Counted from the first letter of the stretch, positions 8,467 to 18,065 are shown. The stretch is DNA of 49,668 nt from an uncultured Roseburia sp. (GCA_934358955.1 CAKRLC010000006.1:1-49668), one strand, 5' to 3'. Made by a program: numbers and translations. The notes: generated by a model from the letters alone, not told the origin.

Positions 8467-8790
8467 ATGGTATTTAATACAGGTGCAGCCCTGCTGGATG
8501 CGATCGTTCTTGCTGTTGTATCGAAGGAAGAAGAAGGAACTTATGGATATAAGATCACACAGGACGTGAGGAAGGCAATTGATGTATCAGAATCAACGTT
8601 ATATCCGGTTTTGCGCCGATTGCAAAAGGACGGTTATTTATATGTATATGACAGGGAATGCGGAGGAAGGAACCGCAGGTATTATCAGATCACAGAGGAC
8701 GGTGAGATAAAGCTTGCAGAATATCGCATGGAATGGAAGATTTATTCTTCGAAGATAACAGAGCTTTTTACAGGCGTTGAGACGGACTGA
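8467..8790 (+). CDS. PadR family transcriptional regulator
   Basis: A short (107-residue) winged-helix protein: LLDAIVLAVVSKEEEGTYGYKI, then SESTLYPVLRRLQKDGYL and GGRNRRYYQITEDG, the wing of PadR proteins. It most likely represses its own operon, which continues with a HAAS-domain and a DUF4097 protein, a common trio. AAAGGAG at 8450-8456 points to the ATG at 8467 rather than the in-frame TTG at 8434, which overlaps the repeat left by the mobile element. It lacks a long C-terminal dimer helix pair, so it belongs to the small PadR subfamily. The signal sensed is unknown. Confidence 0.93.
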   Translation: MVFNTGAALLDAIVLAVVSKEEEGTYGYKITQDVRKAIDVSESTLYPVLRRLQKDGYLYVYDRECGGRNRRYYQITEDGEIKLAEYRMEWKIYSSKITELFTGVETD

Positions 8791-8880
8791 GAAGAGAATG
8801 AGATAGACCGGATCCCGGAAGATGTCGTAAAAACAACAGGAAACCAGGGATTCACAGACAGGAAAGGTGTGAGGATCAGA

Positions 8881-9678
8881 ATGAAAAAAGAAGAATTTTT
8901 AAAAAAGCTGGAACTGCTTTTGCAGGATATATCAGAAGAAGAAAGAAAGGATGCACTTGCATTTTATAGAAGTTATTTTGAAGATGCAGGGGAAGGAAAT
9001 GAGGAGAACATCCTGCGTGAACTTGTTTCGCCGGAAAAGGTGGCAGAGGACATCAAGAAGAATCTGAACGTCGGAGAAGCGGACAGTATGGAGTATACCG
9101 CAAAAGAAAGTTACGATGCAGAAACGCAGGCTGCCGGTGATACCGGAAGCTATGGAAACACATTTTACGGGAATACGGCCTATGGAAATACAGCCTATGG
9201 AAATACAACTTACACGGAAGGATCCGGTGAACATGGTTTTTACGGGAATACAGCTTATGGGCAGCAGGAACCGGTTAAACCTCAAAAGAAAAACAATTCG
9301 AAAAATACAGTCCTGTGGGTCGTTCTTGCAGTTGTGACAAGTCCGGCATGGCTGACCGCTTTGCTGGTACTTGCAGCGATCCTTGTTGCGATATTAGCAT
9401 GTGTTTTTGGGCTGGCAGCTGCAGTTGTTGCCGTGATGGCCGCACTTCTGATCTGCGGTTTTATACTTTCCGGGGTCGGGATTGGCTATATGGTGACAAA
9501 TGGTGTGGCGGTTGGAATGGGACTGTTTGGCGGAGGATTGCTTGTGCTGGCTGCCGGTGCCCTTGCGATCTGGCTTGTTGTGTGGTGCTTTGGCTGGTTT
9601 GTACCATGGGCAGTAAAAAAGCTGGTAAAGCTTTGTAAAAAACCATTTGAAAAAAGAAAGGAAGGTGCAGCAGCATGA
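8881..9678 (+). CDS. HAAS-domain (DUF1700) membrane protein with YGNT repeats
   Basis: A 265-residue protein. Residues 1-62 (MKKEEFLKKLELLLQDISEE ... VAEDIKKNL) form the HAAS/DUF1700 helical domain often encoded next to PadR regulators. Residues 91-111 and 121-127 are tandem YGNTAYGNT-type units, and residues 140-250 are very hydrophobic with three to four membrane spans rich in Gly, Ala and Val. The C-terminus is basic (KKLVKLCKKPFEKRKE), so it is probably cytoplasmic. Its last bases overlap the next gene by ATGA, indicating translational coupling. An upstream in-frame GTG (8869) exists; the ATG at 8881 is preferred. Role in envelope sensing or regulation is inferred from the neighbours only. 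Confidence 0.8.
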   Translation: MKKEEFLKKLELLLQDISEEERKDALAFYRSYFEDAGEGNEENILRELVSPEKVAEDIKKNLNVGEADSMEYTAKESYDAETQAAGDTGSYGNTFYGNTAYGNTAYGNTTYTEGSGEHGFYGNTAYGQQEPVKPQKKNNSKNTVLWVVLAVVTSPAWLTALLVLAAILVAILACVFGLAAAVVAVMAALLICGFILSGVGIGYMVTNGVAVGMGLFGGGLLVLAAGALAIWLVVWCFGWFVPWAVKKLVKLCKKPFEKRKEGAAA

Positions 9679-10748
9679 AAAAATTTACAAAAATAATATT
9701 AATCATTACAGCAGTGCTTGCAGCACTTGGAATCATTCTGTGTGGAATCGCATCGGCGATGGGAGCAGGCTGGGCAACAATACATCGAAAAGCACTTGCC
9801 GGAGAATTTGATTTTGGCAACTGGCATTTTGGCAACGGAATCTATTATAACTCATCCGGAGAAAAGTACGACTGGGATGATGAAGACGACTGGGATGATG
9901 AAGACGACTGGGATGACGAAGATGACTGGAGTGATGACGGTGACGGACATGATGAGGATGACCTGGATGAAAATGATGCCGTAGAGCATTTTGGCTCCTG
10001 GATCCTTCATCTGTCATCCATAGACGTCGAACCGGATGGAACAGAAAATCAGACAGAAAATATACCGGCTGCGGAAGTAAAAACATTAGAATTGCAGTTA
10101 GATGTGGTAGAAGAACTTTCAATTGAAACATCAGAGCATGCAGATGATATCCAGATTGACATGCAGGACGGATTCCGGAATTATTTCAGCACCGAAAAAC
10201 AGGAAAATAAGCTGAAAGTAAGTTATGACAGCGGACGGCATCATTATAAAAAAGGACCGACGATCACAGTGACACTGCCAACAGATTGCAGTGGAATGGA
10301 CATTCATATTATGACAGGAGTCGGAGATGTGACACTTGCCCCGATGAAAATCAGAAATCTGAACGTATCGGTTGGAGTTGGTAATTTTGATATGGAGCAG
10401 GCTGTCATCGAAGAAAAATCAGATATTGAACTCGGACTTGGAGATGGCGACATAACAGGTGGAACATATCATACACTGCGTGTCAAAGACGGGCTTGGTG
10501 ATATCAGCTTTGAAGGAACCGTTTTGAATAAACTGAAAATAGAAAGTGGAACCGGTGATATTTATGTGGAACTGCCGGAAAAAGAAGAAAGGTATGAGTA
10601 TGATCTGTCTACCGGAATGGGAGATATTACTTTAAATGGAATCAGCAGAGGAGCTTTTGATGCAGAATATGAAACAGAGGGAAATCAGCTGATTGAAATT
10701 GACCTTACATCCGGAATGGGTGACGTTGTAGTAGATACAAAGAAATAA
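9675..10748 (+). CDS. DUF4097 family protein with acidic DWDDED repeats
   Basis: A 357-residue protein. Residues 5-30 form a single hydrophobic membrane segment or signal anchor (KIILIITAVLAALGIILCGI). Residues 66-83 are three DWDDED repeats (9870-9923) followed by an Asp/Glu-rich stretch to about 105. From about 130 the chain becomes a DUF4097 beta-helix-like repeat region with recurring TGVGDVTL, LGDGDITGG, LGDISFEG, TGDIYVE and GMGDITL turns. This fold is seen in many PadR-linked envelope proteins. The acidic segment could bind divalent cations. The function is not established. Four-base overlap with the previous gene. Confidence 0.8.
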   Translation: MKKFTKIILIITAVLAALGIILCGIASAMGAGWATIHRKALAGEFDFGNWHFGNGIYYNSSGEKYDWDDEDDWDDEDDWDDEDDWSDDGDGHDEDDLDENDAVEHFGSWILHLSSIDVEPDGTENQTENIPAAEVKTLELQLDVVEELSIETSEHADDIQIDMQDGFRNYFSTEKQENKLKVSYDSGRHHYKKGPTITVTLPTDCSGMDIHIMTGVGDVTLAPMKIRNLNVSVGVGNFDMEQAVIEEKSDIELGLGDGDITGGTYHTLRVKDGLGDISFEGTVLNKLKIESGTGDIYVELPEKEERYEYDLSTGMGDITLNGISRGAFDAEYETEGNQLIEIDLTSGMGDVVVDTKK

Positions 10749-10890
10749 GATAGGCTTAGTAAGAAAAGTCTGCCATTAAAGTATATAGTAATAGATTATA
10801 CAAAAAATATTATAAGTTTCATTGTGCAAAAGAGAAACTTATAATATTTTTTTTGTGTAATCTATTGATAAAGGTTGTGGAGCAGACTTT
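10748..10890. repeat. Relative of the MITE family (mini-hairpin form)
   Basis: An inner hairpin at 10790-10866 (AATAGATTATACAAAAAATA paired with its near-complement across AGTTTCATTGTGCAAAAGAGAAACTT) resembles the fused left and right arms of the family with the centre removed. Outer AAAGTCTGC and GCAGACTTT resemble the family's AGGTCTGC ends, but the GATTCGGG tips and a duplicated flank are not visible. Could be an old copy or a related hairpin. Confidence 0.5.
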
Positions 10891-10912
10891 CTGATATGCA
10901 GTATCCTTTTAT

Positions 10913-10951
10913 AAAAAACAGAAGATGCAGGGAGTATCTTCTGTTTTTTTT
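10913..10951 (+). terminator. Intrinsic terminator after the padR operon
   Basis: ACAGAAGAT and ATCTTCTGT form the stem, followed by eight T and preceded by an A-run, so it could act in both directions. A TATAAT at 10976-10981 downstream is the likely -10 for rmuC. Confidence 0.8.
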
Positions 10952-11036
10952 GTGGAAGTCTGGAATTGAATGTAATATAATAAGAATGCTGTGATATCGC
11001 AGCAGACAGAATATAGGGAAGACGGAGGAAACAAAC

Positions 11037-12314
11037 GTGGGACTGTCAGAAATCATCGGGATCGTGATTATTATTTTACTTTTGATCGTGATCATTTTAC
11101 AGATACGGGCAGGAAAAAAATCAGATATCAGTGAGATTACAGCCCTGTTAAAGCATACAGCAAAAGAACAGAGGGACAGTGTACAAAGACAGATCGCAGA
11201 CGGAACGATGGAACAATTCCAACGATTCGGAGTGATCCAGAACAGTATACAGGATACACTTGCGATGAACCGGAGGGAACTGAATCAGCAGCTTCATACA
11301 TTTGGGGAGCAGGTGGATCACCGTTTATCTTCTATTCAGCGGAGCAATACGGAGAATATCGAAAAGATCAATGCTACACTTGAGAACAAAATGAACCATT
11401 TGCAGGAGAGCAATGAAAAAAGACTGGAGCAGATCCAGGGCGTTGTGGATGAAAAGCTGCAAAAAACGCTGGAAACCAGACTGGCAAGGTCTTTTGAACT
11501 GGTCAATAAGCAGCTGGAAAGTGTAGGACAGGGATTAGGGGAGATGAAAGCGCTTGCAGCAGATGCGAGGTCTCTGAAAAATGCCCTGACGAATGTAAAA
11601 GAACGTGGTACATACGGCGAGGTCCGGCTGGAAAAGCTGCTGTCCGATATTTTGGCACCGGGGCAGTATGATATGAATGTGGAGATCGCAGACGGAAAGC
11701 GTGTGGAATTTGTCGTAAAGCTTCCGGGAAACGGGGCTGCGCCATTATTGCTGCCGATTGACAGTAAGTTTCCGATTGAAGATTACAACCGGATCCTGGA
11801 TGCAGAGGATAAGCAGGCGATCGACGAAGCCAGAAAAGCACTTGCGATCAAGATCCGGGCTTTTGCAAAGGATATCCATGACAAGTATATTATTCCGCCG
11901 AAGACCACGGATTTTGCACTGATGTTTCTGCCAACGGAAGGGTTGTATGCTGAGGTGATCCAGAATGTAACCTTGTTTGAGGAGCTTCGTGATAAATATA
12001 AGATCACGGTAGTGGGTGCAACGACATTATCTGCATTTTTATCTTCTTTACAGATGGGATTTAAGACACTTGCGATTGAGCAGCGTTCCCAGGAGGTGTG
12101 GGATACACTCCGTGCTGTAAAATCAGAATTTATCAAATTTGGAGATATGCTTGACAAGGCACAGAAACAGATCCAGACAGCAGATAAGACACTGACAGAG
12201 ATCGTCGGCAGGCGGACGAGAGCAATCAACCGCACACTGCGCAGTGTGGAGGAGTCTCCGGAAAACAGCACAGAGTTACTGCTTCCCCCGGATGATGCAG
12301 GAGAGGATGAGTAA
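11037..12314 (+). CDS. rmuC: RmuC-type DNA recombination protein
   Basis: A 425-residue RmuC protein. An N-terminal membrane anchor (residues 3-22, IIGIVIIILLLIVIILQ) is followed by a long coiled coil (about 40-165) and the RmuC nuclease-like domain with ERGTYGEVRLEKLLSDIL, LLLPIDSKFPIEDYNRI, TTDFALMFLPTEGLYAEV and GATTLSAFLSSLQMGF. In E. coli RmuC limits recombination between inverted repeats; the domain is related to restriction endonuclease folds. The start is GTG, chosen for GGAGG at the right distance and because it precedes the anchor. It may be cotranscribed with the CapA-like gene 42 bases downstream. Confidence 0.93.
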   Translation: MGLSEIIGIVIIILLLIVIILQIRAGKKSDISEITALLKHTAKEQRDSVQRQIADGTMEQFQRFGVIQNSIQDTLAMNRRELNQQLHTFGEQVDHRLSSIQRSNTENIEKINATLENKMNHLQESNEKRLEQIQGVVDEKLQKTLETRLARSFELVNKQLESVGQGLGEMKALAADARSLKNALTNVKERGTYGEVRLEKLLSDILAPGQYDMNVEIADGKRVEFVVKLPGNGAAPLLLPIDSKFPIEDYNRILDAEDKQAIDEARKALAIKIRAFAKDIHDKYIIPPKTTDFALMFLPTEGLYAEVIQNVTLFEELRDKYKITVVGATTLSAFLSSLQMGFKTLAIEQRSQEVWDTLRAVKSEFIKFGDMLDKAQKQIQTADKTLTEIVGRRTRAINRTLRSVEESPENSTELLLPPDDAGEDE

Positions 12315-12356
12315 CTGGAGCAGTCATATTAGAAATGGAAAAGGATGGAAAATGAT

Positions 12357-13580
12357 ATGGGGAAGAAAGCAAGAATCACAATATATATAGTATCCTTACT
12401 GATTTTAGCAGGTATGGTGGGGCTGATCGTGGCAACGCATGGCGAAAGAGAAACAAATAACGAAAAGCCGGTTTCCGGGATAATGAGTGAGCCGGCAGAA
12501 TCAACAGAAGAGCCTGTCGGCGGGATGGAAACGATACCGGAAACCGGAGAAGGTCTGACAGAAGAAAATGAGCAGAATACATCAGGTGCAGGCGGAAGTG
12601 TGACCGCGGAAAATACGCAGACGATGCCGGAAACAGGGAAAGATACGACATTGATCTTTACAGGTGATGTGTTATTTGCAAATTCATTTAAGAATAACTA
12701 TGATGCGGGCGGTATTGAAAAGGTGGTAGCACCGGAGCTGCTGAAAAAGCTGCAGGATGCGGATATTCTGATGATCAACAATGAATTCCCCTTCAGTAAC
12801 CGGGGAACGCAGATGGCAGATAAGCAGTTTACATTCCGCTGTGATCCAAAATATGTGAAAGCTTTGCAGGAAATGGGAGTGGATATTGTTTCCCTTGCAA
12901 ATAACCATACGTTAGATTATGGAAGGGAAGCTTTTTCCGATACATTTGAGGTGCTTGACGGGGCAGGTATTTTATATGCGGGAGCAGGAAATACACCAGA
13001 ACGTGCCTATGAGCTTCAGGTCATTGAGAAAAACGGGAAAAAATTCGGCTTTCTTGCAGCATCCAGAGTGATACCGGTATCCGACTGGAAGGTAGAGGAG
13101 CGAGCACCGGGCATGCTGACAGCTTATGATGATACAAAGTTGGTTGAACTGGTGAAAGCGGCACAGTCAGAATGTGATTTTCTTTCTGTTTACCTGCACT
13201 GGGGTGTGGAGTATGATGCATATCCACAGGCTTACCAGACGAAAATCGCAAAAGACTGCTTTGATGCCGGTGCCAATCTGGTGCTTGGTGCGCATACGCA
13301 TTGCCTGCAGGGAATTTCCTATATAGATGGGAAACCGGTTTTTTACAGTCTGGGTAATTTTATTTTTGGACAGAGTATCGAGAAGACGATGGCAGTTGAG
13401 CTGACAGTGGCGGCAGATGGCACTGCCTCATATAAGTTGATCCCGGTAGCAGCAGCCGGCGGAACAACAGATGAGATGCATGAAACGAAAGCATCAGAGC
13501 TGTTTTCCTATGTACAGCAGATTTCTGAGGGAGTTTCGATCGGGACAGACGGAAGTGTGTCAGAGAAAGGAAATGAATGA
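12357..13580 (+). CDS. CapA-like metallophosphatase-fold protein, membrane anchored
   Basis: About 407 residues: an N-terminal membrane anchor (ITIYIVSLLILAGMVGLIVA), a low-complexity Glu/Thr/Pro linker to about residue 95, then a CapA/poly-gamma-glutamate synthesis domain of the calcineurin-like fold. Motifs are LIFTGDVLFA, NNEFPFS, SLANNHTLDYG, YLHWGVEYD, GAHTHCLQG and FYSLGNFIF. Such proteins sit outside the membrane and are tied to capsule or wall polymer metabolism. No capB or capC is near, so poly-gamma-glutamate synthesis itself is unlikely. The ATG at 12345 abuts AAAAGG, so the ATG at 12357 is preferred. Substrate unknown. Confidence 0.88.
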   Translation: MGKKARITIYIVSLLILAGMVGLIVATHGERETNNEKPVSGIMSEPAESTEEPVGGMETIPETGEGLTEENEQNTSGAGGSVTAENTQTMPETGKDTTLIFTGDVLFANSFKNNYDAGGIEKVVAPELLKKLQDADILMINNEFPFSNRGTQMADKQFTFRCDPKYVKALQEMGVDIVSLANNHTLDYGREAFSDTFEVLDGAGILYAGAGNTPERAYELQVIEKNGKKFGFLAASRVIPVSDWKVEERAPGMLTAYDDTKLVELVKAAQSECDFLSVYLHWGVEYDAYPQAYQTKIAKDCFDAGANLVLGAHTHCLQGISYIDGKPVFYSLGNFIFGQSIEKTMAVELTVAADGTASYKLIPVAAAGGTTDEMHETKASELFSYVQQISEGVSIGTDGSVSEKGNE

Positions 13581-13741
13581 GTCTGCGAATGGTTACTGGA
13601 ACGAGGTATGAGCAAACAGTAGCATGGATAATGAAATAATTAAAAATTAAGAAAAAAAGAGGTTTATCTTTCATACAAAACAGATTATAATTTCTATGAT
13701 ATCTGAATCATTATAAAAAATAAAAAAACAGGAGAATTACA

Positions 13742-15463
13742 ATGAGTAATTACATGGAAGTTTACAAAGAATGGTGCACAGACCCATATTTTTCTGAGGA
13801 GACAAGAGCAGAATTAACAGCGATCAAGGACAATGAAGCTGAGATTGAGGACCGCTTTTACCGTCAGCTTGAGTTTGGTACCGGAGGACTCCGCGGCGTG
13901 ATCGGAGCAGGAACAAACCGCATGAATATATATACCGTAAGACAGGCAACACAAGGACTTGCCAATTATATTATCTCACAGAACGGACAGGAGAAAGGTG
14001 TTGCGATCGCACATGACTCCAGAATCATGTCACCGGAATTTGCAGAAGAAGCAGCGCTTTGCCTGAATGCAAATGGAATAAAAGCATATGTATTTGACAG
14101 CCTTCGCCCAACACCGGAGCTTTCTTTTGCAGTGCGTGAACTTGGCTGTGTTTCAGGAATCGTTATTACAGCAAGCCATAACCCAAGAGAATACAACGGC
14201 TATAAAGTATACTGGGAGGATGGTGCACAGATCACACCACCTCATGACAAAAACATTCTTGCAGAAGTGGCAAAAGTAACATCCTTTGATCAGGTAAAGA
14301 CCATGGCAAAAGAGGACGCTGTGAAAGCTGGACTGTTTATTACAATCGGAAAAGAAATTGATGACCGTTATATGGAAGAACTGAAAAAACAGTCGATCCA
14401 TCCGGAAATCATCAAAGAAATGGCAAAAGATATTAAAATTGTATATACACCATTACATGGAACAGGAAATCTTCCTGTCCGCCGTGTATTAAAAGAACTG
14501 GGCTTTGAGAATGTTTATGTGGTAAAAGAGCAGGAGCTTCCAGACGGAAACTTCCCAACCGTTGCGTACCCGAACCCGGAATCACCGAAAGCATTTGAGC
14601 TTGCATTAAAGCTTGCAAAAGAAGTGGATGCTGATATTGTTCTTGCAACAGATCCAGATGCAGACCGTCTTGGCGTTTACTGCAAAGACACAAAAACAGG
14701 CGAATATGTGACCTTTACCGGAAATATGTCTGGAATGCTGATCGCAGAATATATTTTAAGAGAGAAAACGGCAACAGGAACAATGCCGGAAAATCCTGCA
14801 CTTGTTGAGACAATCGTAACAACAGACATGGCAAAAGCTATGGCAGCTTCCTATGGGGTAGCACTGATCGAGGTATTAACCGGATTTAAATATATTGGCG
14901 AACAGATCAAATGGTTTGAGCAGAATCATTCCCATAATTATGTGTTTGGCCTGGAAGAAAGCTATGGCTGTCTTGCCGGAACGTATGCAAGGGATAAAGA
15001 TGCCTGCGTAGCAGTTATGATGTTGTGCGAAGTTGCTTCCTGGTGCAAAAAACAGGGCAAGACGTTATGGGATGCCATGATCGATCTGTATGAGAAGTAC
15101 GGCTACTACAGAGAAGGCCTTGAGACAATGACATTAAAAGGAATTGATGGAGCAGCCCAGATCCAGCAGATGATGAGCGATATGAGAAGCAATCCGCCAA
15201 AAACACTTGGAGGACTGGAAGTACTTGCAGTCCGCGATTACAAAGAAGATACAAGAAAAGATTTAAAGACAGGGGAAGTAACAAAAACAGGACTTCCAAC
15301 ATCAAATGTCTTATATTATGAGCTTTCTGACAATGCATGGTGCTGTGTGCGCCCATCCGGAACAGAGCCAAAGATCAAATTCTATTTTGGTGTAAAGGGA
15401 ACATCCTTAGAAGATGCAGAAAGTAAGCTTGCAGCAGTAAAAAAAGATCTTGTAAAAGAATAG
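13742..15463 (+). CDS. pgcA: Phosphoglucomutase / phosphomannomutase
   Basis: A 573-residue alpha-D-phosphohexomutase that interconverts glucose 1- and 6-phosphate (perhaps mannose too) for glycogen, wall polymer and sugar-nucleotide supply. FGTGGLRGVIGAG is the N-terminal substrate loop. ITASHNPREYNGYK carries the phosphoserine, ATDPDADRLG the Mg site, GLEESYG the sugar loop, and RPSGTEPKIKFY the phosphate loop. The length fits the long Firmicute PgcA form. AGGAG precedes the ATG, and a TATAAT lies at 13686-13691. Followed by a GH1-ManA ORF, so sugar catabolism genes are grouped here. Confidence 0.93.
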   Translation: MSNYMEVYKEWCTDPYFSEETRAELTAIKDNEAEIEDRFYRQLEFGTGGLRGVIGAGTNRMNIYTVRQATQGLANYIISQNGQEKGVAIAHDSRIMSPEFAEEAALCLNANGIKAYVFDSLRPTPELSFAVRELGCVSGIVITASHNPREYNGYKVYWEDGAQITPPHDKNILAEVAKVTSFDQVKTMAKEDAVKAGLFITIGKEIDDRYMEELKKQSIHPEIIKEMAKDIKIVYTPLHGTGNLPVRRVLKELGFENVYVVKEQELPDGNFPTVAYPNPESPKAFELALKLAKEVDADIVLATDPDADRLGVYCKDTKTGEYVTFTGNMSGMLIAEYILREKTATGTMPENPALVETIVTTDMAKAMAASYGVALIEVLTGFKYIGEQIKWFEQNHSHNYVFGLEESYGCLAGTYARDKDACVAVMMLCEVASWCKKQGKTLWDAMIDLYEKYGYYREGLETMTLKGIDGAAQIQQMMSDMRSNPPKTLGGLEVLAVRDYKEDTRKDLKTGEVTKTGLPTSNVLYYELSDNAWCCVRPSGTEPKIKFYFGVKGTSLEDAESKLAAVKKDLVKE

Positions 15464-15537
15464 ATTCCCAGTAAACAGGAGATGCCTGTGAATGGAAGTA
15501 GATTATTTTTACATAAATATGCTGTTAAGCATTAGAA

Positions 15538-15564
15538 GAGAGGCTGCCGAATTGGCAGCCTCTT
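15538..15564 (+). terminator. Hairpin after phosphoglucomutase
   Basis: AGAGGCTGCC and GGCAGCCTCT form a perfect 10-pair stem with a 5-base loop. The tail TTGTGCTT is only weakly T-rich, so termination may be partial. Confidence 0.6.
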
Positions 15565-15651
15565 GTGCTTGTATAGGAAATTTTTTATACTAATATTAGA
15601 AAAAAGGTAGATCTGTAATGTGATAAGGCAGGTAAATGGAGGAGAAAAAGA

Positions 15652-17955
15652 ATGTTTGATGATAATTTTGTCTGGGGTGTTGCCAGCAGCGCTTATCAGG
15701 TAGAAGGAACGGAACCGGGAGATGGAAGAGGAAAGAACGTATGGGATACATTTACGGAGCAGGGACATATCTTTGAAAACCAGAATGCTTATACGACCTG
15801 CGATCAGATGCATCATTACAGAGAAGACTATGCCCTGATGAAAAATCTTGGGATCAGGGCTTATCGTTTTTCCTTAAACTGGGCAAGAATTCTTCCGGAA
15901 GGGACGGGAAGAGTGAATGAAAAAGCAATTGCGATGTATCGGGATATGATTCTTACAATGAAGAAAAACGGGATCACACCTTATATCACATTGTTCCACT
16001 GGGAATTTCCACAGGCATTGCAGGATCAGGGCGGCTGGTTAAATGAGCATGTTGTGGATTGGTTTGGGGAATATGCAAAGGTCGTGGCAGAAAACTTTTC
16101 TGATATCTGTGAGTATTTTATTACGATCAATGAGCCGCAATGCGTTGTTGGACTGGGACATTTAAGTGGTGTTCATGCACCAGGATTAAAATTATCTGTT
16201 CCGGAGACTTTTCAGATCGCCCATAATCTGTTAAAATCTCATGGACAGGCTGTAATTAATCTACGAAAGTATGCAAAGCAGCAGATTCAGATCGGTTTTG
16301 CCCCGACAGGCGGGGTGGCATATCCTTATACAGACAGCAAAGAGGATATTGATGCAGCGAAACAGGTTTATTTTGGATTTTATAATCCGATCGAGAACTG
16401 GGCATGGAATATTTCCTGGTTTTCAGATCCGGTTTTTCTGGGACATTATCCGGAGGAAGGTCTGGAAAAATTCAAAGACTATCTGCCAGAAATAACAGAG
16501 GCTGACATGCAATTAATCCATCAGCCGCTGGATTTTATGGGACAGAATATATATAATGGCTACTATGTGCGCGCAGGTGCAGACGGAGAGCCGGAGTTTG
16601 TGGACAGGGAGGCAGGTTTTCCAAAGACTGCCTGCGACTGGCCTGTGACACCGGAGGCATTTTATTATGGAATAAAGTTTTTGACAGAAAGATATCCGCT
16701 CCCTCTTTATATTACGGAAAACGGAATGTCCTGTCATGACAATATCAGTGCGGATGGCAGGGTACATGATCCGAATCGTATTACATTTTTAGATTCCTAT
16801 ATGAGTGCCATGCAGCGGGCATATGAGGAAGGCGCTAATATCCGTGGATATTTTTTATGGACATTTTTAGATAACTTTGAATGGGCTGAGGGATATAAGG
16901 AACGCTTTGGTATTATTTATGTAGATTTTAAAACGCAGAGAAGAATCGTAAAGGATTCTGCACTGTGGTATCAGAAAGTGATAGAGACAAATGGAGGCAA
17001 TTTATCAATGAATCAGACAACAAAGGAGATTTTGTTTTTAGATCCGGTATGTACCCATAATATCTGGGGCGGAACACGTTTACGGGAAGAATTTCATTAT
17101 TCCGCAGAAGGAAATGACATAGGAGAGTGCTGGGGAATTTCTGCACATCCAAACGGTGATGGCACATTGAAGAACTGTAGCTTTGCAGGAATGAAGCTGT
17201 CAGAGTTATGGGTAAAGCATCCGGAAGTATTTGGAAATCTGGATGGTGACCGTTTCCCGCACCTTATTAAGATCATTGACGCAAAGGATGATTTAAGCAT
17301 TCAGGTACATCCGGACGATGATTACGCAAGAGTGCATGAGAATGGTTCTTTTGGGAAAATGGAATGCTGGTATATTTTAGATTGTGCAGAGGATGCGACA
17401 ATCGTTATTGGTCATAATGCAAAGACAAAGGCCGAATTAAGCCAGATGATCCAGGAAGGAAGATGGAAGGAGCTGATCCGTGAGATCCCGATCAAAAAAG
17501 GCGATTTTCTTCAGATAGATCCGGGAACGGTGCATGCGATCAAGGGCGGTACCCTGCTATTAGAGACACAACAGAACAGTGATATTACTTACCGTGTGTA
17601 TGACTATGACCGTCTTTCTAATGGCAAACCAAGAGAGCTTCATATCGAGAAGAGCATTGATGTGATCACAGTACCGGCCAGGTCCGTAGAAGACAGTGTG
17701 AAGTCTGCGGCAGATCTGCCGGTCAATACATTAAATGAGTTGTATGCATGCAAATATTACCATGTATACAAGATTGAGGTTTCAGGAAAAATGACCTTTG
17801 AGCAGAATGCACCGTTTATGAATATGACCGTCACAGAAGGGGATGGAATCATCAATGGACAGCCGGTGAAGAAAGGCGATCATTTTATTCTGCCAAATGG
17901 TTTTGGTACTGTTGAACTTCAGGGAGAAATGCAGATCATCGCATCAACGGTATAA
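15652..17955 (+). CDS. GH1 beta-glucosidase joined in frame to mannose-6-phosphate isomerase
   Basis: One open frame of 767 residues. Residues 1-451 are a complete GH1 glycosidase: VWGVASSAYQVEG at the start, acid/base E161 in TINEP, nucleophile E356 in ITENG, and FLDNFEWAEGY, which suits free rather than 6-phosphorylated beta-glucosides or galactosides. Residues 453-767 are a class I ManA: NIWGG, QVHPDDDY and GKMECWYIL metal ligands, PGTVHAIKGG. ManA converts mannose 6-phosphate to fructose 6-phosphate. The GH1 part ends exactly where GH1 proteins normally stop (VIETNGGNL). GGAGG at 16993-16997 is followed by an in-frame ATG at 17008, so separate ManA translation is likely as well. Either a recent stop loss or a real fusion. 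Confidence 0.9.
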   Translation: MFDDNFVWGVASSAYQVEGTEPGDGRGKNVWDTFTEQGHIFENQNAYTTCDQMHHYREDYALMKNLGIRAYRFSLNWARILPEGTGRVNEKAIAMYRDMILTMKKNGITPYITLFHWEFPQALQDQGGWLNEHVVDWFGEYAKVVAENFSDICEYFITINEPQCVVGLGHLSGVHAPGLKLSVPETFQIAHNLLKSHGQAVINLRKYAKQQIQIGFAPTGGVAYPYTDSKEDIDAAKQVYFGFYNPIENWAWNISWFSDPVFLGHYPEEGLEKFKDYLPEITEADMQLIHQPLDFMGQNIYNGYYVRAGADGEPEFVDREAGFPKTACDWPVTPEAFYYGIKFLTERYPLPLYITENGMSCHDNISADGRVHDPNRITFLDSYMSAMQRAYEEGANIRGYFLWTFLDNFEWAEGYKERFGIIYVDFKTQRRIVKDSALWYQKVIETNGGNLSMNQTTKEILFLDPVCTHNIWGGTRLREEFHYSAEGNDIGECWGISAHPNGDGTLKNCSFAGMKLSELWVKHPEVFGNLDGDRFPHLIKIIDAKDDLSIQVHPDDDYARVHENGSFGKMECWYILDCAEDATIVIGHNAKTKAELSQMIQEGRWKELIREIPIKKGDFLQIDPGTVHAIKGGTLLLETQQNSDITYRVYDYDRLSNGKPRELHIEKSIDVITVPARSVEDSVKSAADLPVNTLNELYACKYYHVYKIEVSGKMTFEQNAPFMNMTVTEGDGIINGQPVKKGDHFILPNGFGTVELQGEMQIIASTV

Positions 17956-17967
17956 TAAAGTAAGAAA

Positions 17968-18009
17968 GAACAGAGCATGCAGATAACCTGGATACTCTGT
18001 TTTTTTGTG
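17968..18009 (+). terminator. Terminator after the GH1-ManA gene
   Basis: ACAGAGCATGC pairs imperfectly with GGATACTCTGT and is followed by TTTTTT. It separates the sugar gene from the lysR gene. Confidence 0.7.
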
Positions 18010-18065
18010 CAGGATTGTGATAAAATAAATATCAGCTTAGTGAATGAAGGCAGGAGGAAAATCAA

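Noticed and set aside
10748..10890. A seventh true MITE copy
   Set aside because: No GATTCGGG tips and no 7-bp direct repeats are visible, so it was kept only as a related hairpin.
16993..17955. ManA annotated as an independent separate gene
   Set aside because: The frame is open through from the GH1 start; an internal start is likely but a stop codon between them is absent, so it is described within one feature.
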